Shown piece after piece: positions 8,469-16,407 of a DNA stretch of 16,407 nucleotides. Numbering within the stretch: position 1 is the first letter of the stretch; each line of letters starts with the position of its first letter. The stretch is from Thoreauomyces humboldtii. Its lineage: Eukaryota; Chytridiomycota; Chytridiomycetes; Spizellomycetales; Powellomycetaceae. Where the stretch lies: the NCBI GenBank assembly GCA_027596035.1, contig JADGJA010000510.1, forward strand, positions 1-16,407, given 5' to 3'. Both the position numbers and the translations under genes were made by a program. Below the pieces are notes generated by a model that was not told where the DNA came from, made no database searches, and worked only from the letters and a program-made list of their open reading frames with translations.

Positions 8469-11400
8469 TCACAAAGGAGTAGTGCGAGGCACCTTGTTCT
8501 TCTGAGCGATGAGCACACCAACCGACACGATGGCCGCGGCACCGACGACGGAACCGATAGTGATGCCGGCGATGGCGCCTCCCGAGAGCTTGGAGGACGA
8601 TCCGCCGTTGTTGTTGTTGTTGGGGGTGACGGCCACTCGGGAGATGACAAAGTCTCCGTAGGGGATTGTGCTGGTACCGTCGCGACGTTCGAGGCTCGTG
8701 GGAACGGTGGGGAAGGGACATTCGCAGTGGATCAGGTACATGCCGTCGCTTAGGAGGGTCTCGTCGAGGGCAGTGCAGCCCGCTTTGGTGAACGCGGACG
8801 TGGCGCTGTTCCAGACGTTGCACTGAGCCGTCGTCGTGTTGTCGGGTCGGACAGTCTCCTCGGGAAGCCAGAAGTTGATCATGGTACCTCCGAGCTGCGA
8901 CGAGATCGCGGTCGCGGCGTTGGCATACGACACCGACAGGACAGCCGAGTACGTCGAAGTGTCGGTGGTGTTGTGAGCTCCCAGAAGAACCAGGGAAGTG
9001 GAGACAGTGCAACCCTGAGCAGCGTTGAGGCCAGACGCTGGGACCGCCGTGAAATCAGTTGTCGTGGTGAAGTTGGGGTGAAGCACCTGAGCGGACCTGT
9101 AGCCAATCACGGTAGTGGCGTTCTCGTAGGAGCTCGGGTCAGCGTAAAGAGGGACGAACTGGGTTGCCAAAGCAGTTCCAGCGGTAGCGCCGGTAATCTG
9201 GAGGGGTCGCGAACCGGCAATGCACGCTCCTCCCTTGGAAAGGGCAGCGCCGCTCTGGTGAGCAGCCTCGATTCCTTGGATCTCAACCGCGGGGTCGGTG
9301 ACGGTGGCAAGACTTGACTTCTTTGGGTAAACCGTGCCTGCCAAGGATCGCCTCTCGAGCATGACCAAGGAAGAGTTGCTGGCCGTAGGAAGAAGGTTGC
9401 CCAAAGTGTTGACTACAGAACCTCCTGCTCCCTGGTCTAGAGGAGCAGAACCAGGGGTGGTGTCCGCTACGATGTTGCCCGAAAGAGTGTTGACGGCCCC
9501 CAAGGCACTGGTCTGCTGGCTGGGGGTCATAATGGAGAGATCGTTGTTCAGCAAAGCCTTGGTGACACTATTGGCGGTGTCGGAGTCCTTAGCGCTGGCT
9601 GCTATATTAGAAATGGCCGTGATGGCACCGGCTTGAGCGGCAGCCGCGGTAGCTATCGAATCTTTGCTGTAACCGCCCGCGTTGATCAGAGCAAGCACGC
9701 TAGCCTGGTTGGACGACGCTGCCAGAAGGCCTTGGACGTTTCCGCTTGCGACAGCCGCAGCGAGCTGATCGCTTTGCTGGCTAAGGGCCGCTGCAGGATT
9801 GGTAACCGCGGTGACGACCACATTCGGGAAATCGTAAGAAGAGGATCCGCCCTTGGTGTCATAGGCACGAACGCGGATTGTGAGGGTGCCCTGCACGGGG
9901 AGGTTGACATTGATCGTATTGGTAGTGGACTTCGTCGATAGCGTGTATTCGGGGTCGGAGCTTAAATAAAAAATGATTTTAGGATTAGGTTCCATGACTA
10001 GTGCTTATTTGGTCGTTCTGGTATTACCTGGTGCATTGAGTACAGGTGAGGTAGCTGAATGCGTACTTCAGGGTGGGGTCAGAGCCAACATTAGAAGAGA
10101 AGCCTTCCGCGTCCAAAGAAAAAGTCTGGGTGAAGGCCGGGCCGGTAGCCGGAGCTACTCCGAGGGTGCCGATGGTCGGTGGGGCCAAGATAGTAATCGA
10201 CGTTGACGCAGTAACAGGGGCGGGTACGCCTCCGGACGCGGTCTTCCCAGAGGCTTGAGCGTTAAGTGTGAGGGAGACCGTGCCAACTGACAGCTTGTTC
10301 GCTGCGAAGTAAACGTATGAGGAAGTGGCGCTTCCGTACACAAGGTTGGCAGGCACGACAAGTCCGGCGGGGACAGACGTCCACGAGTATGTGGCTGTGG
10401 CAACTCCACCTCCCACGCATGTCGAGCGGAACCCGATTTGATTACTGGCGATAATTGAGTCTGCCCCAACAGCGGAACTGTCGTAGTTGAGGGTACACGA
10501 AATCGTTATGTCCGCGTTGACCGTAATTGTAGTAGCGGCAGTCTGTGCCGAAACTCCCGTAGCTAAAGGGTTCGAGACCGACACCTGGAAAGCGTACGAT
10601 CCGGCGGTGAGGGTGCCGGCTGGGATGTTAATCAAGTTGGCAGTGCTGGTGGCGATGTTTGAAGGGCAGGAACCGGTTCCCGAAGTAACGGTGCATGTCC
10701 AAGCAAACGTAAGGGGCTGGTTAGGGTAGGGCCCATCTTTGCTGGGCGACGCATCAAGGATGACGTTCATGGCGGGACCGACACTGCGTGTTGCTCCACC
10801 AGCGATCGCGGCGACGATGCTGTGAGCCACCGGAAGAAGGGTCACGGTGCCTGTCGCAGTCGAGCCGTCAGCGGTGCTGACAACCACCGTGACCACGGTG
10901 CCTGAAGTTGGAACGGTGAGACCACCAGGAACATAGAGCGTTGCGCTGGTAGCGGTTGTCACCGTGGAAGCAAAACCGCCCGGGATACTCCACTGGTAAG
11001 TGAGTTTATTGCTTGCACTGGCACAAGAAGTATAGGCGCCGGTGGCTTGAATGCTGAAGTCAGTTCCGAGGGCCACATAGATAGGTCCGGTAGGAACGGA
11101 AACTGTAGGAACTGCGTTCGCCGTGAAGGTGATGACGTGGGTAGCTTGAGCGGTGTACGCATTGACGATGACGGACGTGTCGCGACGAACAAGCTTGGAG
11201 TCACTGCGCTTTGCAAGCCATTTGTTGTAAGCATCCTTTTCCTTATCAGCGTGGCGCTCGCGAAGCCACTTCTTGAAAACTTCTTGACGCTTCTTGCGCT
11301 GGACGTTGACGACAGAGCCAGTGTGGGTGCTGGTTGGGGAAGCTGATGCTTCGGCGGAGCTCGCCTCGGAAGTCACGATCGTTTCGACGGCAGAGCTGAT

Positions 11401-12862
11401 TGCGTCCGCGGAGGTACTTTCTGAGGGCGCAGTGGACGCCGATGTGATCATAGACATGTCAGAGGATTCCGTAGTACTGGCCGCAACGGAGGATGAAGAT
11501 GCGACATCGGACGACGAAACAGCCGCAGAAGACGACGAAGCGGCAGCGGACGACGAAGGAGCAGAAGTAGACGACGATGAAGCGGCATCGGACGACGAAG
11601 CGGCAGCCGACGACGAAGGAGCAGAAGTAGACGACGACGAAGCGGCAGCCGACGACGAAGGAGCAGAAGCAGACGACGATGAAGCGGCAGCGGACGACGA
11701 AGAAGTAGCAGCAGACGACGATGAAGCAGCATCGGACGAGGAAGGAGCAGCAGCAGACGACGACGATGAACCGGCATTGGACGACGAAGCGGACGCGCTG
11801 ACTCCGGCCGACGATGATCCGGTCGACGTGGACGCAGCGGACGACAAGGAGCTGGATGCGACTCCCGAAGACGAAATGGTTGCGCCTCCGGAGCTGGTCG
11901 ATGCTCCCGACGATGATCCGCCAGAAGTCATCGAGCTGCTGCTGGCGACTCCTGCAGAGGAAGACGTGGCTGTCGACGTTGAACTGGCGGACGTCGAGAC
12001 ACCACCGCCGACGTTGTTGCCGTTATTGTTCGAAGTAGGCGTAGCCGACGTGATAGCCGAGGGAGCCGTGGCCGACACGCCGGAGCCGATGCTCGAAAAA
12101 ATGGGTGTGGTCATAGCAGACGAAGCCATCTTAGACGATGATGCTCCCGGGAGACTTGTCGCGGAAGGCGTAGATGTCAAAGTGGTTGTCAGGAAGTAGT
12201 TCACAAGCACTGGAAGGAAAAAAAGGATAGCCAGGATGAGCTAGAGAACCGTAACCACAAGTGAAGCGGTCAATTTTGAACTTACCACTGACAGTAAGAA
12301 CACCAGCCTGATTGTTACGATCTAGTGAACAGCGAAGACGATGTTAGCTCATCGATGATCTCGAAGTCAATCCGCCTGTCGTATCTGGCGTACCATCTGA
12401 AGTAATACTGATAAGAGAGTTCTTGCCATTGGCCGCAAGATTAGTAGCTCCGGAGGAGCTCAGCTGCAGAGCAGAGTTTCCCGGCACCGACCAACTGAAG
12501 CGAAATGAAACATAAAAGCGATTAAGATGCGCTGTCGGACCGACGATGAAGGAAAAGAAAGCAATAAGTTTACTCACGTGTAGTTGGTTGCGGGGTCACC
12601 GGCAGCCGCGACCGGAAGGCCCTTTGTTGCCGTAAGTTGCAGCGTTGCGCAAACCGACCTAAAGAATGTGGCGAAATGTGCGGATGCGTGAGTTTTGACA
12701 GCGCTGCGGCAAGAAAGCGGCAGAGGCGAAGGGTGGGAGCGTTAAAGCGACTTACGAGGAAGTAGGACCGCCGATATCGAATCCCGGCGTGTCCGCTGCT
12801 ACTCTCTGAGCTAGAGCAGCAAAGGTCAGGGTTGTAGCGCTCAAAGCGCCGGACCAACGCAT
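8469..12862 (-). CDS. REJ/PKD-repeat single-pass membrane protein with GAIN/GPS-like region
   Basis: Spliced CDS complement(8469..9960, 10028..12209, 12286..12321, 12394..12494, 12578..12658, 12756..12862), 1332 aa; all junction phases agree. In order: signal peptide (about 1-23, ALSATTLTFAALAQRVAA core); a first PKD-like sandwich (about 28-115, NYTWSVPG at W64); Ser/Ala-rich stalk (about 125-400); basic segment with dibasic sites (413-451); PKD/REJ-like repeats to about 888 (TYQWSIPG W515, TFAWTC W612, TYSWTS W718, then IRVRAYDTKGG); a helical region followed by beta strands (about 890-1215) resembling a GAIN domain; GPS-like cysteine motif 1216-1250 (CNVW, AGC, HCEC); dibasic ERRD at 1260-1263; one membrane helix about 1298-1321; short tail QKNKVPRTTPL. 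Several N-glycosylation sequons support an outward-facing ectodomain. Polycystin-1 combines REJ and GPS regions, but here the cleavage-site HL[ST] is absent and only one helix follows. The last junction uses an AAG acceptor; an alternative (GTACTC donor, TAG acceptor) would insert a few residues at about 832. Role is inferred as cell-wall or surface adhesion or sensing. Confidence 0.75.
11537..11764 (-). repeat. 42-bp coding minisatellite (Ser/Ala/Pro stalk)
   Basis: Five 42-bp units lie at 11537-11578, 11597-11638, 11639-11680, 11681-11722 and 11723-11764, with an 18-bp partial unit at 11579-11596. On the - strand each encodes 14 residues of SSSSTSAPSSSAAA type within the stalk of the REJ-like protein. 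The unit and the partial unit are multiples of three, so copy-number change keeps the frame. The Ser/Thr density suggests heavy O-glycosylation, as in fungal cell-wall stalks. Confidence 0.9.
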
Positions 12863-13249
12863 CTTGAATGAGCTGAGATACGTCGAAAAGGTGTCGAGTT
12901 CTTGTCAGTCGGATGGGCGGTTCGAAGATGCGTAGGTTCAACAAAAATGCTCCACCAGCGCAAGACCTCAGTCACAGGCGAGAAACCGTCCAGTCCGGGG
13001 AGGGGGCGCGCGGTCGGGACTTCCTCTTTAAATCTGAGAGATACTCAGAGCGGAGTGTTTCTTTGAGCGGAGGAAACTTGATGAGTTCAGCAAAGGCTCG
13101 GGCCCCTCCACGCCCCATCTGCTGCAAGTGGTCCTTCCCGCGGGTCTCTCTGCTGCGTCCAGCCTAAGTCCTTTTTGAGCCCATCTCGGGCTTGAAAAAA
13201 AAACACTCGGGCCAAATCTGAAGGAGTGAAGTCCAAAAATGTGCCAGCG

Positions 13250-13294
13250 GAGTTTGCTCAAGAAGAGAGAGTTTGCTGAAGTAAGAGTGTTTGC
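13250..13294 (+). repeat. Three imperfect GAGTTTGCT-type repeats
   Basis: GAGTTTGCTCAAG (13250-13262), GAGTTTGCTGAAG (13269-13281) and the degenerate GAGTGTTTGC (13285-13294) are spaced 19 and 16 nt apart. They may be a local duplication or repeated regulator sites in the shared promoter. Confidence 0.6.
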
Positions 13295-13603
13295 CCTTTT
13301 GTTTGTCTGCGCCCCTTCAGACTCCCCCTGTCGCTTGCTTTTTTTTTAACACGTGGAAAGCACAAGAACAAGGCGGAAATGAACTTGGTAGGGTCGCGAC
13401 AATTCATCAAATATCATTGGAAATCATAGTCAATGCTAAGAGATGGAGTGGAAGGCTGATGGGGCCGCCCCATGCATGAGTCTGCGCCAGCTGAACGGTT
13501 AGAGGTTCGGACAAAAAGCTGGTACATGCATCATTCCTGATGGCCATTGATCGCGGGGAGAACAAAGAGGTGCCCAACCGTGGCCGCAACTCTTGAGGAA
13601 CCT

Positions 13604-13839
13604 TACAGTACGTTGACTGCATGTGTACCGGTACTGTATAGACTTTACGGGGCCAAGGGTCTGCCGAACGCGGTGCCATAAAGTTGCCAACTTGTAACTG
13701 TACCGTCATGTGTGCCATAGGTACACCTTTTGCTCCTCCTTTTCCCACAAAGCAAAACGAGAGGAACAACCAACCATACACTGTACAGTAGAAACACATG
13801 TGTGTATAAAGTAGGATCTGGAGATACATGCGTACTGTA
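13604..13839. promoter_or_regulatory. Cluster of TACTGTA/TACAGTA heptamers
   Basis: Exact heptamers occur at 13604-13610 (TACAGTA), 13632-13638 (TACTGTA), 13784-13790 (TACAGTA, inside the palindrome ACTGTACAGT) and 13833-13839 (TACTGTA, followed by C). A near copy, AACTGTA, lies at about 13696-13702. They sit 78-313 nt upstream of the hydrolase start and bracket its TATA box. No factor is assigned. Confidence 0.45.
13805..13810 (+). promoter_or_regulatory. TATA box of the nucleoside hydrolase gene
   Basis: TATAAA lies 107-112 nt upstream of the ATG at 13917, followed by G, in a plausible core-promoter position. Confidence 0.5.
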
Positions 13840-13916
13840 CAAGTAGCTTCCTGCCCCCCGACGTCCGTGTGATATCTCCTTCCAACCCTCCTGAGCCCAA
13901 CCTCTCCACGAACGAA

Positions 13917-15781
13917 ATGACGGCAGCAGCACAACCTCACCACGAGCTCATCATCGACACCGACGTAGGAATCGATGATGCCACCGCCATCCTCGTCGCA
14001 CTCCAGCATCCCAATGCTACAGTTAAGGTGCGTTGCCCATGGGTGATGGGGTTGCTCGCAATGGCATGGCAATGCTAGCGGCACCTGTCTCCCGATTTTC
14101 CCCGGTCCCCGGCATGCGCGGTTCTCACCCACATTTTGGAACTTGTAGGCGTTCACAATCGTCGATGGTAGGCAGATGTCTTCATGGGCGCGTCGTCTCT
14201 TAAGAGCAGAGAGGGTCTGGGAAAGGGGAGGCTACCGTGAGGAAATGCAATGGCGCGCGGCGAAAACCGGGCGTACAACTTTTCGGGGGCATTCGCTACC
14301 AGTCCAACTATGGCGGAGTCCAGCCTTCGCCGAAAGCAGGGCTCGTTGTCGCGGGTGCGATGTCGCTTGAATCTGCCCGCGAGAGTGCGAGCGGGGCCTG
14401 GATTGTGAAAACGCAGAGAACCTGTCCAGCTGAAACCCTCCTGCGCTTCTCAGGAAATGTGGACATGCTGCAGGCGGTCAAGAACGCCAAAACCTTGCTT
14501 ACCGTATGTGGCAAGAAGGATATTCCTGTCTGGGCTGGTGCCGATGGACCCATGCTTCGCGGTCTAATCAAGAAGGAGCTGTGGCCCGGACATGGCAAGG
14601 ATGGTCTTGGAGATGTGACCACGAGCGGCGACGAGGTGAGCGGTCACCTGGCCTGATTAAACGACGGATACCCTAGAAGTTGACCGCCTTGCTTTCCCAA
14701 CCCATTCAGGAGCTCAAGCTCGATGGCGCGCAGGACATTCCCACGCAGCCCAGACACGCTGCCAATGCTCTCGTTACGCTAGTCAATGAGCGACCTGGAG
14801 CTTATGAGATCGTCGCGCTTGGACCACTCACGTGAGTTCTTCATCATATCACGGTATTGTTTAGGTCAGTATTCTTACCTTCTTGATCTCTCCAGCAACC
14901 TCGCTATCGCCATCACTCTCGATCCTCTTTTCCTGACCAAGGTCAAGTCCGTGTTCATCATGGGCGGTTGTCTGTTCGCGAAAGGCAACTCTAACCGCGC
15001 TGGTAAGGAAGGGCCCGCGCTTTTCTTTCATCATGTCGCTCAAAACTGACCGTCTCATTGTTTCACTCTGCATTAGCCGAATTTAACATCAATTGCGATC
15101 CCGAGGCTGCCCACATCGTCTTTAACTCCGCCTCCCAGCTCGGCACGCCAACCTCCGCTCCCAAGCTCACCCTCGTCACCTGGGAGCTGACGGTTGAGCA
15201 CGGTTTCCCTTGGTCTTTCTTCGATCACCTCACCCAGGAGCAACCCGTGAACTCGTACGGAAAGTTCCTTCGGTCAATGACCGCGTGCGCGGAGGCACTC
15301 TCCCGATCCCAGCACGAGGTCCTCGCCGGTGGACCTCTCGCTTCCATTCCTACACTTGTCGACAACAAGTCGGCCGTTCCGTCCACGGACGCCAACGGAG
15401 TGAAGTCGAAGACGAGGCACACTCACGAGGAGTACCTCTTCGGAGCCCATTCCTTCCTCATGTAAGAGCCAGCTTGTTCCCCAATTTTTTGCCTTGCGTC
15501 TCGTCGGACACTCGAAACTCACACACTCGTCTTTCCCACTCCCCGTTGCTAGGCCCGACTTGTACGCTCTCGTGGCCCTCTTGGACCCGGAAACCGTCAC
15601 CTCGCACAAGGACTGGGACGTCCAGGTCGAGCTCGGAGGCGTCAACACCCGAGGCATGACCCACATGGACTGGTGGGGCGGGTCGCCAAAGTCCGGTGGA
15701 CCCAACTCCAGGGTCGTTCTCGCCATGGATCGCGATAGGATCAAGGAGATGCTCGTCAAGGCTTTCAAGACGGGCTTCTGA
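13917..15781 (+). CDS. Inosine-uridine-type nucleoside hydrolase
   Basis: Spliced CDS join(13917..14027, 14149..14167, 14454..14635, 14710..14831, 14896..15002, 15077..15461, 15553..15781), 384 aa. Family members cleave the N-glycosidic bond of ribonucleosides to free base and ribose in salvage pathways. The calcium-binding N-terminal motif is IDTDVGIDDA (D14, D16, D20, D21; Pro of the usual DTDPG is Val). DGNVDMLQAVKNA (about 43-55), PVWAGADGPM, EIVALGPLTNLAIA, FIMGG and AEFNINCDPEAA follow in family order, and the C-terminal HMDWWGG resembles the family's late VDW segment. In the late active-site segment, where family enzymes usually have His-Asp, this protein reads MPDLYALVALLDP, so the aspartate is kept but the histidine appears to be Pro. 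Exon 2 is only 19 nt; intron 2 (286 nt) is much longer than the others (64-121 nt). The ATG at 13917 is chosen because an in-frame GTG at 13869 is not a normal nuclear start. No signal peptide is seen, so it is probably cytosolic. Confidence 0.9.
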
Positions 15782-16243
15782 GCTTGATCCTTGTCTTCAT
15801 CCCTCGTTCGCCTTTTCTCCTCTCTTCTCCGACTCTTTCCATGTTTTGCTTTCATTGCCCTTCTTGTTTTATCCTTTCCCCGCACTCTTCGCCCTCTCTC
15901 ACCACCACACGCCTCCGATGGACACACGCCTTTCTCATTCACTCCTCGACGCCGGTCGTTTTTGGTAGACATCTTTTTATTCGCCCGACGCGCATCATAT
16001 TTGAAATTAGATCTGATTGACGTTACGCATCTTGGGTTCAGGCCGAACGCGGCAAATCTCATGCGCAAGGATCGGATGCGAAGTTACTCAGTGATTTCTC
16101 GAAGCATGTCAACAATTTACACAAGCGCGGGTGAGGAAGAGAAGGAAGGATGCATGAAAGGGAGGAGGGAGAGGGGAGAAGATCCGGATTCAATGAACGG
16201 TAACATGAGAGGTGTCGAGAGAGAAAGGATAGCACTAAGAAGT
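15782..16243. other. Convergent intergenic region
   Basis: This is the shared 3' region of the hydrolase gene (+) and the partial gene at the right edge (-). The left part is a pyrimidine-rich 3' UTR-like stretch; the part at about 16135-16180 is purine-rich, which is pyrimidine-rich on the - strand. No gene is recognised. Confidence 0.6.
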
Positions 16244-16407
16244 TTACTGCTTGCCCTTCTTGTACAACTCGGCGATGGCCTCCTTGTTCTCAGCGACGAT
16301 CTCCTTACGCTTCAGTTTCTGAGCGGCAGTCTGAAAAGAATGCAGGCAGGAACGGCCAATCAGTATCACGCTGATCGAATCACATGGAACGGGGATAGTA
16401 TGTACGC
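16244..16407 (-). CDS. C-terminal exon of unidentified lysine-rich protein (partial)
   Basis: The last exon is 16244-16330 on the - strand, giving 28 residues that include QKLKRKEIVAENKEAIAELY and end in KKGKQ before a TAA stop. A good acceptor (TTCTTTTCAG) sits just upstream at 16331, and the sequence to 16407 appears intronic; the donor may be a GTACAT near 16405 or lie beyond the window. The exon is charged, probably helical, and codon choice is strongly biased (AAG for nearly all Lys, C-ending Ile, Val and Asn), as in highly expressed genes such as ribosomal or other abundant proteins. I do not recognise the family. Confidence 0.6.
   Translation of the reverse strand, partial: VHTIPVPCDSISVILIGRSCLHSFQTAAQKLKRKEIVAENKEAIAELYKKGKQ

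Larger units (their letters stand above)
12863..13916. other. Divergent promoter region between REJ-like gene and nucleoside hydrolase
   Basis: About 1.05 kb lies between two divergent start codons (12862 on -, 13917 on +). It contains a run of short GAGTTTGCT repeats (13250-13294), a T-rich run near 13340, a cluster of TACTGTA heptamers (13604-13839) and a TATAAA box (13805). Overlapping open frames on the - strand reach into the hydrolase exon and look like shadows. I see no gene here. Confidence 0.6.

Noticed and set aside
11294..12199. A 301-codon acidic open frame (DDEAAADDE-type repeats) on the + strand
   Set aside because: It is the exact antisense of the Ser/Ala-rich minisatellite stalk; the spliced - strand gene with signal peptide, domains and membrane helix explains the openness.
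13250..13262. TTTGCTCA resembling a yeast copper-response (Mac1) element
   Set aside because: A single short match in a repeated segment, in an organism distant from yeast; not enough to name a regulator.
13407..14156. A 249-codon open frame on the - strand
   Set aside because: It overlaps the hydrolase exon antisense, has no recognisable motif and an irregular residue composition; it is likely a chance frame across the promoter.
15274..16068. A 264-codon open frame on the - strand
   Set aside because: It is antisense to exons 6 and 7 of the nucleoside hydrolase and highly biased in Arg/Lys; treated as a shadow.

Overview
This window is fungal nuclear DNA, most likely from a basidiomycete, although no marker here fixes the species. 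The evidence is short GT..AG introns (mostly 56-121 nt) with CTAAC/CTGAC-like branch points, compact gene spacing, moderately GC-rich coding sequence, and secreted or cell-surface proteins with dibasic Kex2-type sites. I reconstructed five complete spliced genes and the last exon of a sixth by joining reading frames at consensus splice sites. All intron phases agree and no gene is broken.

Layout from left to right: (1) + strand 100-2477, an Asteroid/XPG-type nuclease-fold protein of 734 aa, with a GT/GA microsatellite in its first intron. (2) - strand 2775-3857, a short casein kinase 1-type protein kinase (309 aa) with two substitutions in the catalytic loop. (3) 3858-5592, a gene-poor stretch in which I recognise nothing beyond the kinase promoter side. 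(4) - strand 5593-7800, a secreted TolB/PD40-type beta-propeller protein of 666 aa. (5) - strand 8469-12862, a 1332-aa secreted, single-pass membrane protein with PKD/REJ-like beta-sandwich repeats, a low-complexity Ser/Ala stalk, and a C-terminal region resembling the GAIN/GPS region of polycystin-1 and adhesion receptors. (6) A 1.05-kb divergent promoter region with a cluster of TACTGTA heptamers. (7) + strand 13917-15781, an inosine-uridine-type nucleoside hydrolase of 384 aa in seven exons, including a 19-nt exon. (8) - strand from 16244 past the right edge, the lysine-rich C-terminus of an unidentified, probably highly expressed protein.

The genes do not form an obvious pathway. The most unusual item is the REJ + GAIN/GPS-like surface protein. 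Its architecture is best known from animal polycystins, and it carries a dibasic site between the GPS-like motif and the membrane anchor. I saw no transposons, CRISPR arrays, rRNA or convincing tRNA genes.
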